Notes: a model not told the origin generated them from the letters alone. DNA of 64,000 bases from Arbacia lixula (GCA_963669155.1 OZ022579.1:23387270-23451269); one strand, 5' to 3'; counted from the stretch's first letter, positions 23,583-38,100 are shown. Made by a program: numbers and translations.

Positions 23583-25737
23583 TACATAAATATAAAGAAG
23601 TTTTCTGTAGGAATAAAAGAGGAGAATTTTAGGTTGTATGCATCTCCGATTTCAGCCAGAGGAATGGGGGTGCGTATTTTCAAACGCCCATCAATAATGC
23701 ACTGTTTATTTCAACAGAAATTGACGATTTAAAGAGTGGCGAATTTGCTGACATCAGGACAATACTCGGATGAAAATGGCACCTGAAGGATGCACATACT
23801 TACAAATACAATCCAGATGGCTCCGTTAACATGTATAAATATGCATGTTTAAAAAGGTATTGTATTTACATCCACTTTAAAACACTTATTCTAATTAATC
23901 CCTCAAGTCAAGACACATGATTTGTTTATTGAAGTTCATCTACTGGTATGTACATGTATAGACATTTTGTGTTTTGTGTTTATATCCACAAAGAATTTCA
24001 TTAATCGCATATAGAAGGAGATTGTGGCTCAAACTTGTTTACAAATACAGGCCAAGGCACAAAGGATAAACACCAATCTGGTTTTTGGCCTTCATGTGGG
24101 AGATATCCTTCCTGTCTTTGAATGAAAAAAGTCAAGACAGATGGCATGGTAGAGTGGAAATATGGCGATATCAAAACGAGGTAAGAGATCACTCTAATAA
24201 AACAGTACTAGTCTTTCCCTGATCAAAAGATAGAATACTACGAGAAAAAAAAATCATGGAATACACAACCAAACCTGTTCATGTATAAATACTGATTTTA
24301 AAATTACATCTATAATCTATCACAAGATTAAACTAAATGACTTCATAAGTGAAAATAATGCTCTGAGAAAAAAACAGAAAATTCATGTTTTTCAAACAGA
24401 GCTAGTTGACGGAATACTCGCACGACGAGGCATTCATCATTTAGATATATTGCTGCAAATAACATCTATTCACCAGTCAAGAGGTTGAATTAACTACTGC
24501 AGACCAGCATATGTGGCCATATTTTTATATTTAGCATATATGCATTCCTCATGTGTGATTGGTCAATATTTAAATATTGCCTGCTCTGAGTGACATGGTT
24601 AAAGCTACCTAGGCACAAGGTGATCCTAAACCATGTACATACCATATGATCCCAAGCCAGAGCAGCTATGGTTTATAGCATGTTAAATAGATCACAGCTG
24701 GCCTATAATCTTATACATGTATATAATGATTGTCTGAGCAGTCTATATTTCTTTTAATATCAAACACTGTGAAGGATGAAAAGCAAAACAGTTTTAAGTC
24801 TACCAAGTCTGATTTTTCCAGAGGAAAATTCTCACTTTTTTTCTAGAACATCTTTAGCCTTTTGTTTGCCAGATAAAATGCTGCTCTATGAGATTTATCT
24901 GTATTAATGGTGAAATAATCCACAATCCGCAAGTCTGTCATATCCTTCGCATCATGATATGTGCACAGACTACGAGCATTGTGACATCACTACAAGGAAG
25001 TCATGACATATTTGCGACTATCCATTCTACACACAACTCCCATAGCTACACGTGGGCTTCTGTTTTTCCACATTTAAAGAACAGGGTAATGCTTTCACTC
25101 ATTTTTCAACCATATTTGGGAAGATTGAAGGCCTGATGAAATTTAACATACTTAAGCATTCCTTTGTCATTGTCTTATGTTTCTGCTCACATTCTTCACA
25201 CAAATGTACATTCGCCTATGAGAACACTACATAATATAATGCATAAAATGGTGCAGGTTGAGTTGAGGGTAAAATAAGAAACTATTGGTTGCAAGTTAAA
25301 AGTGATTATGTACACAGCACTTCTTGCCAGAAAGAATATACAGACCAGTTGAACTGGTTGAAGATGAGAAATAAATTATCTGCTAGCAGTTTAAAACTAC
25401 AAACACAACATCCCACACACCCCACACGATTGCAAATATCTCTTTACATGAAAGATAGAATTTTACTCCCTTCAAAAGCAGAATACACAACCTGAATTGG
25501 AGAATTCTTCAAGAAGATAAGCTCTATACTGGAACACGGTCACAATAGAGGGATGTATTCCTACACCTGTCTCTATCAAATCATTCTCAATTATTCGGTT
25601 TGTTTGCAACAAGAATCCAAAATGTTGCTCGGAGTTCACACAAAAAAACAAATACTAATTAGGCCTTTATCATGTTGCCACAGCTATTACAAGTAAGCAT
25701 TTCAACTGATTTTTATGAGAGTTAAATACAACATATA

Positions 25738-25743
25738 TTTATT
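25738..25743 (-). terminator. Candidate polyadenylation signal of the BTB gene
   Basis: AATAAA on the minus strand, about 235 nt after the stop codon at 25976-25978. It is the first such hexamer I see downstream; a longer 3' UTR is possible. Confidence 0.3.
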
Positions 25744-25975
25744 TCAAGGAAAAACTAATCCAGCACCCTATAGCAGTATATATACATATATTAGGGTCAT
25801 GTTGCATATAAATTTCTGAATTATTGTACACAGCTATTAATTGCAGTTACCATAAGAACAGCTAAAATGATTAGCTGCTTCCATGGTATTTACCATATAT
25901 GCCACATGGTCAAGGAGTTGGAATTACATATGGATGAATATAAAAAGAGCACAAATGCAATTTCTGCATTTTGCA

Positions 25976-26176
25976 TCACGAGTTTAAGAAGTAGTTAACA
26001 GCACGGTTGACATCAAAGTCTGCCGCCCTTGCCAGCTCCTCCAGAGCGTGCGACGAGAGGTCGTCTCCAATCACCTCCTTGAGTTGGGTGATGCAGTCCA
26101 CCATCCGCTGCCTATCCATGGCAACCATCTGCGCCGCATCCTCCTCAGATGACGAGGAGTCACTGTCTACACGATG
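25976..26176 (-). CDS. BTB gene exon 21 (C-terminal UBA-like domain and stop)
   Basis: The acceptor is placed at CCTGAAGTAG|CATCGT because it has a (CT)n pyrimidine tract and keeps phase 0 with exon 20. A slightly later acceptor (GTGTAG|AC) would need a different donor. Encodes DSDSSSSEED, then LKEVIGDDL and ADFDVNRAVNYFLNS, stop TGA. Confidence 0.83.
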   Translation of the reverse strand, partial: HRVDSDSSSSEEDAAQMVAMDRQRMVDCITQLKEVIGDDLSSHALEELARAADFDVNRAVNYFLNS

Positions 26177-29100
26177 CTACTTCAGGAGTGACATGCAGAG
26201 AGAGAGAGAGAAGCAAAGACGGTTATGATGGCAACAGAACAATTATTCAGGAAAGATATGGAGATAATGGAGGAGAATCATCATGGAAATCGGCAACATT
26301 TCTTTCAAATCAGCAATGGTTATGGAAGTGACGGACATGAAGTCATGTAACAGATGAAGAGGGAGAATCAAGGTTATGATGCAAACAAAACAATACATCT
26401 TCTTGCTGTGCATTGATCAATAAATCTTATTCACTAAGGAGAGTACAGGTAAAACAAAGCCGATATCATCTATCGCCTTGGAAGGCAACCAACCTTGGTT
26501 CCCTGAACAGATTAATCAATAAATCTTATTCACTAAGGAGAGTATAGGTAAAACGATGCCGATATCATCCATCACCTTGGAAGGCAAACCAACCTTGGTT
26601 CCCCGAACAGATTGATCAATCAGTCTTATTCACTAAGGAGAGTACAAGTAAAACAAAGTCTACATGATCTATCTTCTTGGAAGGCAAACCAACCTTGGTT
26701 CGCTGAACAGATTGATCAATAAATCTTATTCACTAAGGAGAGTACAGGTAAACAAAGCAGAAATCATCTATCAACTTGGAAGGCAAACCAACCTTGGTTC
26801 CCTGAACAGATTGATCAATAAATCTTATTCACTAAGGAGAGTACAGGTAAACAAAGCAGAAATCATCTATCACCTTGGAAGGCAAACCAACCTTGGTTCG
26901 CTGAACAGATTGATCAATAAATCTTATTCACTGAGGAAAGTACAGGTAAAACAAAGCCGATATCATCTATCATCTTGGAAGGCAAACCAACCTTGGTCCC
27001 CTGAACAGATTGATCAATAAATCTTATTAACTAAGGGGAGTACAGGTAAAACAAAGCCGATATCGTCTATCGTCTTGGAAGAAAACAAACCTTGATTCCT
27101 TGAACAGATTAATCAATCAGTCTTATTTACTAAGGAAAGTAGTGGTAAAACAAAGCCTTTATCATCTAGTGTCTTGGAAGGCAAACCAACTTTGGTTCCC
27201 TGAACAGACTGATCAAGAAATCTTATTCACTTAGGAGAGTACAGGTAAGACAAAACCGATATCATCTATCATCCTGGAAGAAAACAAACCTTGGTTCCCT
27301 GAACAGATTGATCAATAAATCTTATTCACTAAGGAGAGTAAGAGTACAGGTAAAACAAAGCCGATATCATCTATCTCCTTGGAAGGCAAACCAACCTTGG
27401 TTCCTTGAACAGATTAATCAATAAATCTTATTCACTAAGGAGAGTACAGGCAAAGTAAAGCCGATATCAGCTATCGTCTTGGAAGAAAACAAACGTTGGT
27501 TCCTTGAACAGACTAATCAATCAGTCTTACTCACTAAGGAAAGTAGCAGTAAAACAAAGCCTTTATCATCTAGTGTCTTGGAAGGAAACCAACCTTGGTT
27601 CCCTTGATGTCTTTGAGCTCCTGGGCGACTCCTGGCATCGCGAGGTTATCCTCTGAGGAGTCCGAGCTAGAGTCATACTCCTTGCCCTGGTAGCGGCTCA
27701 CCGGGTCCATCTCATCCCCCTTCCTACAGGAAGGGAGAAAATATTCATCATCAACGTTTAAAGTCCATTTCTCATTAGTGGGGTTGGACAGTTCATTTCC
27801 TTGATATGGCTCTCCTCCATACTGTCCTGTAATTTGGGTCAATGTGGGTAATGTTCAACACTTTTCTGTCTCGTTTGATTATTTCCTCCCATGTCTTGCG
27901 ACATCTCCCAAATGGATTCCTCCCAACAGCTCTGAAATTTAGTATTTTCTGGACCCAGTGGGTCTCTTCTCTCCTAGCCACATGACCATACCATCTCAAC
28001 CTGCTCTTTCTCATCACCTGTCCTATCCTTACCAGGCCCAGTGACTGGAAGAGGTCTTTGTTTCTCTTCCTCTCACATATTAATTTTCTCTTTCTCATCA
28101 CTTCTACTCCCTCCCTATTCCTTCCTAACATACTCCCGATGTTCCAATATTGGGGAGAAAATATTATAAATACCCAACTTGTTCCACATCAGACCACATA
28201 CTGCTGAACATGATGTAACAATGACATATAAGTTAAAGGGATAGTCCACCCTGAAGTTAAGTTAGTTTCAACAAAAGCAGAAACATGAAAGATACATGAG
28301 TGTAGGTTTGATGAAAATCCGTCAAAAGAAAAATCTAGCGATCGCTATAATTTCGCTCAATGTCAGTTTCCAGTTCTATTATTGTGAGGGAAGTTCTGAT
28401 ACAGTATCTTCTTACATTTTCTTTTTTTTTTACAAAATTGTATTATTTTGACCTGCAAATGGGACACCCTGTCTGTAAGTCAACACTAAAGTTGTTTTCA
28501 GATGACACTTACTTGGTGGACTGAACTAGGCTGGTGACCTCCGTCTTTAGATGATCTGGAAGTTCTTCGTACACATCAGAGCTGACAACAAGGGGGTGCG
28601 CCATGATGTAGTTCAAGGTAGCTTCCTGGTACGATAGAAGGGGGCAGGACAATAATAGTATTACCTGTGATGCTTTCAGTGGGCACAACTACTACCAACT
28701 GTAACATGATACAGTGAAACCTGCTTAACCCTATTCTGATTGAGGGGAATCATTTTGACGCCCCCCCCCCCCCCCCCCGTACGAAATCAACGACTGCCAC
28801 GCAACCGCTGCACATTGTGACACGCCTTTTCATGACTTTGTCCTTTGAAGTGTCTCGCAACTTTTGAGACCAAGTTTTAGAAAATCGGACACTCCATTCA
28901 GAGGTTACGCAACATTATGTAATCACATGTAATCACATGACCAAAAAGTCAGATTTTGCATAGGTTTGTGTACAAAATACTGCTATTCCTATACTGCTCT
29001 ATAGCACTGTCAATTGTACATTCTAGGCTTTCTGCTAGATCCCAGTGTTCATGAAACTTATCAAAATGCTTATCTGAAGCGGGAAAAATCAATAGAATAC

Positions 29101-32100
29101 ATAAGAAATTTAGGGAAACAATATAATTTTTTAAGATGATATTGTTGATTATGCTACTTGGCATATTAGACATAAGTTTGACCTTCATATCATCTTTTTT
29201 TTTGGCTATGAATAAATTTTAAAATATGCATCTAACTTGCATAAATTACAATTTACACAAAATTGAATAGATTATTACTGAATAAAATCATGCAGCCGCG
29301 ATCTTAATATGTTCCTTTACATGTATCTGAGATACATGCAAAATTTTGCATCGATACAACGTTCCTTGGCCGAGATATTAGGGGGGGGGTCAAAATGACT
29401 CCCCCCCCCCCCCCCCCCCTCAGTCAAAACCTGCGATCAAAAAGCCCAGTGAGAACAGGGTCAAGCAATCACCTGTAACAAAAGACCACCTGCCTATAAA
29501 GACGTATCTGGTTTTCCTTGAACATTTGCCAACATTGATTTCCGCACAAAAAGCATAGCCCAGAAGTTAAATTGGTTTTAATTAAAGGAGAAACATGAAA
29601 GACACATTAATGAAGTTTTGACAAAAATTTGTCAGAGGATATTTTACAGTTGTAATTTTGTGATGTCACTTGCGAGCTGCTCTTCCATACATTGCATGCT
29701 GTATGCTTCCATATATTGTCTTTTTTCTTGTTTTTGAAGAACGAATAAATCTTCTGCATAGAGGCACGTGTGTAAAAACATATGTCTAATATAAATATAT
29801 ATCAATTGCCCAAGCATAATGGTCTGTATCCTTTTAAGAATAAGAACATTTTACCAAAAAATACACAACATAAGGGAGAGCACCTCGCACTTGACGTCAC
29901 AAAATCAAAGATTAAAAATTAAAAAGTCATAACTTTCTAATCCTTTGACAGATTTTCATTAAACCTTCACTAATATGTTGTTTTAATTTTTCTATGATTA
30001 ACACCAATTTAACATCGAGGTAGACTTTGCCTTCAAGTTGGACTTACCCTCAGCGTCCTGGCGTTGAATTGGTCAGCCAGACTGAGGAGGAAAAGAACAG
30101 AGTCCTCGTCCAGCCTGGACTTGAGCGCCGCCTCACAAATCTGCTTGAGAGTGTCGAGCTGTTGACGGTACCAGGGAAGAAATAAAGAGTGGTAAAAAAA
30201 GTACCAGTAATGATGACATGGAAAAAGTCTACACCAAGTTAAATAATGATAATATCACTAGCAATAGTGATTAAAACATTAATAGGAAGAACAAGAACAA
30301 GTTACAACAACAATTAAACTAAAGAGTTCATAGGAATAAAAAGTAAATTCTCGTTATAACAAGTACTGTGAAAACGATTGTAATGATTTACAAGAACGAT
30401 TTCTTTTTAAATAGTTCTGTGATGTTGACTGACTATATAAGTAGAGCAATTCGGCTGCCACGCAGTCGATAAATGTGCCTCCGCCTCTTTGCTAGCTCTA
30501 TTTATATTATTATCAGAAAATCTGTTTGTTTGGTTGGGAATGTTCCAGTGAATTCCTATGTGAAAATAAATATCATATTCTATTTTTCCATGTTTAGCGA
30601 AGTTTGGCAATGTTCATTTGACCTTTGACCTCTTACTTCTTTGACTTCCAATCTCACTAGTCTACTTAAATCCATCCTTGTATCCTTGTGATTCATCTAT
30701 GTACCATGTTTTCTTGAAATGCATAATTGGATTGGGATTTATTGTCAAAAATATTAATTTGGGGCAATTTTCAGCAAATTTTGGCAAAGTTCACAACCTT
30801 TGACCTCTGCCCTTTCAGGAATTTTACCCAAACTTTCACCAGTCTACCTCCATGACGTGACACATCTCTGTACCATGTCTTGTTTGAATTGAATCATTAG
30901 ATTTGATTTCAAAGTGAAAAATAGCCAATTTTGGCAAATTTCATTGACCTTTGACCTCTGACCTTTGATAAATTTCACCAGTCCATTCTCAAGTAGTGAT
31001 CCATCTGTGTACCATGTTTAATGAGATCTGCATCCATGGACTTGGATTTATTGTGAAAAAAGTCAAATTTTTGCAATTGTTCACAAAGTTCATTGACCTT
31101 TGACCTCTGACCTTTCAGGAATTTCACCCAAAATATAACCAGTCTCCCTCCAAGTAGTGATCAATCTTTGTACCATGTTTGATGAGAATTGCATCTTTGG
31201 AATTGGATTTAATGTGAAAAAGGTCAATTTGGGGCAATTTTTCACAAAGTTAATTGACCTTTGACCATCGAACTCAATCAGATTTGACCCCAATTTTACA
31301 CACTTCATTGGTTTTATGCAATACACAAACGTACCAAGTTTGAAGCAAATCTGGTTCACGGTTCTCAAGATGTTGCCTAAACGGATTCGGGACGTACGGA
31401 CAGACGGACAACCCGAAAACATCATGCCTCCGGCCACTTCGTGGCAGAGGCATAAAAATAAGACAACAGCAATCGTTACCTCGTATCTATCACTGAGAGA
31501 CATCATGTCAGCTATTTGATCCGTGCTCAAAGGAGAGAGCTCGATTTGGCCGGAATAAAGAAAGACTAGGAACTTGTGGAAAAGGTTTGGGTCTGTGTCG
31601 TGCACTTCAATTTTCCTGTCAAAACACAAAAGATTCCAGATATCAATAAATGTGAAGGAAAAGGAATATGCTGCTTAGTTTATCCAGACATTTAAAAATA
31701 GTTTCAATGATGGAAAAACAGAATATGGACATTCTGTGATAGTACATAACATGCTACAATTAAAGTAATGAAGAAAGAAAATAGTTCAACTATGCCTCAA
31801 CTCTAGAAGTCTGAAAAATGATCTAAGTTGAAAAAAATGTGCATCCATTTATACAGAATAATCCAGCTTGAAAGACAAGGTGTCAATCCAGAAAATATAA
31901 TAGCTCCTGATATCCAAAATACTTTGAAAATGAAGTCCGATCAAATCATTCTCAAAACAGAGATTTATCAGTCTAAGCTCGAGTCACATCACGTTTTTTT
32001 TTAACCGGTGCCCATTTGACTTGAAGAGTCCTCACAGGACTAAGAAAGCACCAGGAGTAGTACAGGGAAACCCCGTTATAACGAGGGGATCGGGACCCAC

Positions 32101-35100
32101 ACCTTTTCCTCGCTATAGCCGATTGCTCGCTATACCAGTATGTGATCAATACATACAGAAAAGATGCATATAGGACTACACAAATAATAACATATTTACC
32201 GTTAGTACTGTAATCTTTTAATGGCTTTGCAAGCATTCTAAATTGAATTCACTAGCTAATAATTCACTAAAATATCTTACAGCACTGTTGGAAACGTAAA
32301 TAAATGATATTTCCAACGCCTCCGTTTACCGACAAATGAAGCAGCGGGGAGGCTCATTTACCCGGCCGTGCCTGCTGGCATGACCGCGTGTATGCAATGA
32401 ATGATCATTGAACGCAATCTCCAGGCACGGCCGGTCGTACACGCGCGGTGTCGCATGTGTGAAGAGGCGCAATGTGCGTGCGTGACTTCACGGGGGCATG
32501 CAGTACCCAGAGCTAGCTGTATAGAGATACGGCTCTGGCAGAGACAGTACCGCACGCACGTAATGTGGACATGTATGCATGTGTGGCTGTGTGTGTGTCT
32601 GGATTCTTGCACGGTGTGTGTGATCAGTGTTTAACGGCGCAAAGAAAATTGCTTGACTATGTGCTGTTGTTGCATTTCCCTCGCTGCGCGGCGTGGCTGT
32701 AAAGGAGTGCTCGTAATAACGGGGTTGATTTCTTTTCTTTTTCCTTATTCTTGGGCTGTAAATTTGCCTCGTTATAGCAGAAATTTCGCTATAGCCGATC
32801 TCGTTATATGAAAACAGAATACACGGAGGTCTATGGAAGAAAAATCGGGCCCCAAGAAATGTCCTCGTAATAACAGGGTTCTCGCTATACCCGTGCTCGT
32901 TATAACGGGGTTTCCCTGTATTTATCAGAGACAACTCAAAGATACCGCTAATGAGAAAGCTACCGCTAAAACTAGCACACTCCGTTAGACGGGGCCACCA
33001 TTGTTTTTTTCGATCTGCGGCGACATGCTAGCCAACGAAGGTGAGGGCATTAACACGAGACCGTAACAACGTTGTTGGCTAGCATGTCTCAGACAAATAC
33101 TACTCCTGGCGCTTTCTTGGTACCGGTAATTATGCTGGTGGTGTGATAGAGATCATATCACCAGTACTTCAATTGTGTCACACCGGATGCCTATCAAAGC
33201 CATCTGAAGCCATGAAAGACCTGACTTTTGCTAACGCCGCGTACAAGCCGCTCCCAGACTTTGCCGTGATTTTTAAGAGAAAAAACATGCGGCTTATACG
33301 CCGGTCAGGACGGTAGTAACAGTAAACGAGGTGGTAATTATAATGGAAGGAGATGTACAACCTGTATCATTAAACATGATGACTGACTTACAACTACACA
33401 GAAAAAATAATGAGATTAATGGTAAACTATTGCAAAATGCCCAAAGATCCCTACGTGTATATGCTGTTTAGCAAAAAAAAAATGACAGGGGAAAAATATA
33501 AACAATATACAGATATGTTCATGTACAGGTGACGGTCAAATGAACTGAAATACAGTCAAACCTGTCTATAGCGGCCGCTCAAGGGAAGCGCCAAAAGTGA
33601 CCACTATAGACAGGTGACCACTATAGACAGGTCGACGGCCATTTTGAAATTTCACACACATAGTATTAGTGCCATGAAAAGTACATGTACCTGTACTCCT
33701 GTAGTATGTGAATTATTGTACATGTAAGTGTATAAATATAAATGATTTTTTTTTAAATCTCTGCTTTCCATGTTTGTACATGTAATTGCAGATATCAAGT
33801 TGAAAATGCGTACATTGCAATTTTTTTGTGCGAGACTTAGCTACGCTGGGCCCAGACCAACGCATTACCGACACCACGACGGGGACGTTTCTCACTCGGT
33901 GTCATGTGGGCCCTGAAAAGGGCCGTTGTGGTAATGGTTGGCCCTGAAAAGGGCCGTTGTGGTAATGGTTGGCCCTGAAAAGGGCCGTTGGGGTAATGGT
34001 TGGTGTTTCACGCCTTCTTGAAAAAGTCAAACATCAAAGTTTGCTTTGCCTTCTGCCGCTGCCGTTGAGAGTGTGTCATCAAAGCCTCGTGCATGTCGTC
34101 GCATCTCTGTAGTAGATCGTCGAGCCCTTTGCTGATGGCGAACGCTCGGATTTCGTCCATGCTGCGACTGACTTCGGCAAAAGTCTTCAGCTTGAGTTCG
34201 GGCGGCTCGTCTTCGTTGTTGCTCTCATCCTCCTCACCCTCCTGGCTGTCCTCGATCCGACGCTGGAAGTCTTCGATTGTGGTTGCCTCTTGTAGGTCTG
34301 TTGTCGCCAGCTCTTCGTCGACAGCAACCAACTCCGCAAGGGAGACTCTGAGCTCCCTCCTACACACAGCCTCCAGTTCATCTTCCTCCACTGCTTCCAC
34401 CTCCGGGTCGACGACGTCCTGTGGGCCTACCCCACACTTGCGAAAGCACTTGACGATTGTCTCAGCGCTCGTGTCCTTCCAAGATCTGTCGACCCAGTTG
34501 ATCGCCTTCAGGACGTCGGTCTGTTTCATGAGGTCAGGGGCTGCTAGGTCTGGCTCCTGCTCCATCCGGTCGATGATTCCTCTCAGCTGCCGTCTGCGGA
34601 ACTTCAGCTTCGTTGCTTGTATAATTCCCTGGTCCATTGGTTGGGTGATGGAGGTGGTGTTCGGCGGTAGAAAGAGGAGCTTGATGTTCGTCAGCTCAAG
34701 GTGAGGATGGCAAGGAGCGTTGTCGAGATGCATAAGGATGTTTCTTCGCTGTCTCCTCATCTTGGCGTTCAGATCCCGCATGTAGTTCTCAAAGAGATTG
34801 CTTGTCATCCATGCCTTTTTGTTGGCATGGTATCTGACAGGCAGGTTCTTCCGGTTGATGCTCCCGAAACAGCGTGGTTTGATGGCCTTGCCGATGACCA
34901 TCGGGATCTCTTTCTCGCCAAGAGCATTGGCACACAGCATCAGTGTTACCCTCTCCTTTGACCGCTTCCCCCCAGAGCAGTCGGCGCCTTTGAAGTGTAG
35001 TGTAGAGTCCACCGAAGCTTTGTAGAAGAGACCCGTCTCGTCCATGTTGTAGATGTCCCTCAGGGCGTAGCCATTACAAAGCTCAGGGAGCCTCATCTTC

Positions 35101-38100
35101 CAGTCGCCGACGATTGTGGTGTCGACTCCGCCGCTCTCCCCATTCATCTTGCCGAAGACAATGTTGTGCCGCCGCCGAAATGCCTCTAGCCAGCCGTTTG
35201 AAGCCTTGAATTCTTTGAGATTCAGCTGGGCGGCCACCTCACGGGCTTTTTCCTGAAGAAGTGGTCCACTCACGGGAAGCATCCTAGCTGTGACATCCTT
35301 GAACCACTCATAGAGAATGGCGTTTAGCTCGTCGTTGTTAGTCTTCCTAGTCTTCCTCTTCCGATCGAGAGGCGAGTTGCTCTCGAACTCCTCGAGCCAT
35401 GTTTCCTCTTGATGATGTTGCTAATTTGAGTCCTCCCGCAGCGAAGACCTTGGGTGCTCAGCTTTGTTGCTATCGAACGGGCGCTCATCTTGTTCTGGTC
35501 GTGTAGCTTGATAACCTCTATCTTCTTCTCTAGAGAAAGAGGATGACGACCTGCAGACACGGTGTTCGGGGCCATCGTAGAATTCTTGGCTGCTAGCTGC
35601 TTCTTGGCTCTTGGGTGTTGCTTCTTGGCTCTTGGATGTTGCTTTGTAGCAGAACTGGAAGATGCTGACACGATACGAGCAGACGATACGAGCAGTGCGC
35701 TGATTCGACGAAAGTTTGGAAAGAGTGACATTGTTCGTGCGGTGCGCTCCCTTATATGCGCACCGTACGAGAGTGGGCTGGATTGATTGACAGCCCGCGA
35801 TGCGACATTCCATAATAAGGAGATTAGGTGAAACAATAGGTGCGAATTCTTGGGGAGACGCTCGTAAACAACGAACAATACAAAGGCACCGTTTAATAAT
35901 AAGCCGGTATTTTTTTTATAAACGAGCCTAATTGTCGGCATCAAAATAAATATGTTTGAAGGTTCTTTGCAATAACAAGTTTCAATGAGTGGTGATGATC
36001 AAGGCGGCAGGCGGAAAAATAACAAGGCTCAGACTTTCATCGAACGTTGTACAACAAATCATAACATCACAACACCAAACAGCAAGCAAATCTCTTCAAT
36101 CCTAAACTTGTTGCAATAATGGATTTCCATCGTACATGTATGTTCACAAATAACTTTTCATCATCATGCGTATCTGAATCACCATTACAGGGTGTTGCGT
36201 ACGAGAGTCGTAACTAAAGAGCTGTAGAAAGTTATGAAAGTTGTTCCTATTTTCCATGAAACACACAAATGAATACACACGATCTAATCTAAGATGTGAT
36301 CGAAGCCTATAAGCCTATATCTGCCTAAAATTATCGTTTATGTCAAACAACAAACAAGCAAAATATGAGGCAATAATTTATCTCCATCGTAGCATGTAAT
36401 TTTGTCATCATGCGTCTATGTTTACGTACAATCGCGTGCAAGAGTCTTTACACGCGAACATAATTTCAGTCTGTCCAGTTCTTATCAGTAAAAATATTTT
36501 CTGTATTTTCCGTGAAACACACTAGCCTTTGTGAACATACATGCGATATCCGTCAGATCAGATCGAAGCTAAATCTGCCTAAAATTATTGTTTATGTCTA
36601 ACATCAAACACACAAATCATGAAACCTAATGTGTGTGTCTTTTAAAAGATTAACATTAAAAAAAAGCAAACTCCGTCGTAACATAAATTTTGTCATCATG
36701 CGTATCTTTCTGTCTGTATTACGTACAATCACCATTGCTGGTTGCCGCGTGCATGAGTCCTTACTCACGAACGCGACATAAGATCTAAGCTAAATCTGCC
36801 AAAAATTATTGTTTATGTCTCACATCAAACACACAAATCATGAAACTTAATGTGTGTGTCTTTTAAAAGAGTCCTTACTCACGAACGCAATTTCAGTCAG
36901 TTCGGATCTTACTCTAGTCTTAGCCGTAAAAAAAAATATTTTCTGTATTTTTCCCTGAAACACACCAATCTCTTTGGGCCTGAAGCGAGAATAGTCATTA
37001 TCAAACTGAATTTAAAAACGCCGTAATTATCAGTTAATGACGTAACATAAACGACTCTACTGGCATGACTATGCTGAAATTGCTCTGCCGTGATTTATTG
37101 CCACAGTGTTTCGTGGGTGAAATACTCTACCAAAAATTCTTCGTTTATTCGAAGACTTGTGACGTGCAAGCTAACGCGCAGCAGATTTCTGAAGTAAGCT
37201 ACAAAATGCGGCATACACAGACTTACCATTAGGCTGAGAATACGCCGTACGTTATATTTTTAATGTTCTGAATCAAATCGTTACGAATTTTAAAAATATA
37301 TCAATTTATGAATAATATATTTTTACTGATTGATATGATATTTTTATTTTTCGTACGTTAAAATAAAAATTGTAATCAAGATTTGCATGCGAGACTGGAA
37401 TAAAGTAAGCGACTTTCTAGACAGGTCCCAGACGCCATATTGACACTGCTATGCTGGTGGCATACGGCCACTGATCTCCACTAGAGTTCCGGCAGGGAAG
37501 ATTAGTAGTCGGGTCGAACAATAGATGCAACAATGAGAAGACTCACGCAAACAAACAACGACCAAACACCAGTTTATAATTAAACACGGGTACTTTAATT
37601 CAAGATCCTGTTTATTGTTCAGCAAGGTAACCATTCTTTTACAATTTTCATACAATGGAATAGCGTTTTAATGAGTCATGCAGCGAGAAAGCGGGCTTTA
37701 CACGTCTGCAGCTTTTCACTGCAGCCCGGGCAGTACGTTGTATCGCAAAAAGCCAACTTTCCACGCCGACAGGGACGGGTGATTTTAGAATTGATGACCG
37801 CTATACACAGTAAAATGTTGGCCACGGGAGACAAAATAGTTGGCCGCTGGCCGCGTTAGCCAGGTGGCTGCTATATCCAGGTTCTTTAACACTGAATTTC
37901 TCTGCGGAGGAGTTGAAGGTGGCCACTATAGGCAGGTGGCTGCTGAATCCAGGTGGCTGCATAGCCAGGTTTGACTGTACACAGGAAGTGTGGTTAATTG
38001 TATTTTTATTGAATGAATGTAACATTTCGCTTAAGTTTGCTGCTGGACTCACTTATCTATGGATTCTCGCATGCCGCTGAGGAGAGCACGCCGGAACCAG

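Larger units (their letters stand above)
20571..25975. other. AT-rich region with no gene; downstream of the BTB gene
   Basis: No supportable exon on either strand over 5.4 kb. It lies 3' of the minus-strand BTB gene, so its high-coordinate end must hold that gene's 3' UTR. The only recognisable element is the Tigger-related MITE at 23405-23582. A segment near 24868-24905 (GCCAGATAAAATGCTGCTCT) recurs at 55467, so it is a dispersed repeat. Confidence 0.5.
33553..37977 (-). mobile_element. Tigger/pogo DNA transposon, 4.4 kb
   Basis: Flanked by TA (33551-33552 and 37978-37979). Termini CAGTCAAACCTGTCTATAG and ATAGCCAGGTTTGACTG are inverted. Both ends carry repeated GGCCACTATAG and ACAGGT subterminal motifs. 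It contains the transposase (35575-34008, minus) and about 2 kb of non-coding sequence with internal repeats upstream. It lies in the intron between exons 16 and 17 of the BTB gene, in the same orientation as the host gene. Confidence 0.9.

Noticed and set aside
26664-27020. 118-residue repetitive frame on the plus strand
   Set aside because: Created by the 100-bp minisatellite period and antisense to the gene; no start context or family.
26410-27594. CRISPR-like array
   Set aside because: Units are contiguous and similar over the whole 100 bp with no unique spacers, in an animal intron; it is a minisatellite.
34093-34704. 203-residue Ser-rich frame on the plus strand
   Set aside because: Antisense of the Tigger transposase; arises from its acidic, codon-biased C-terminus.
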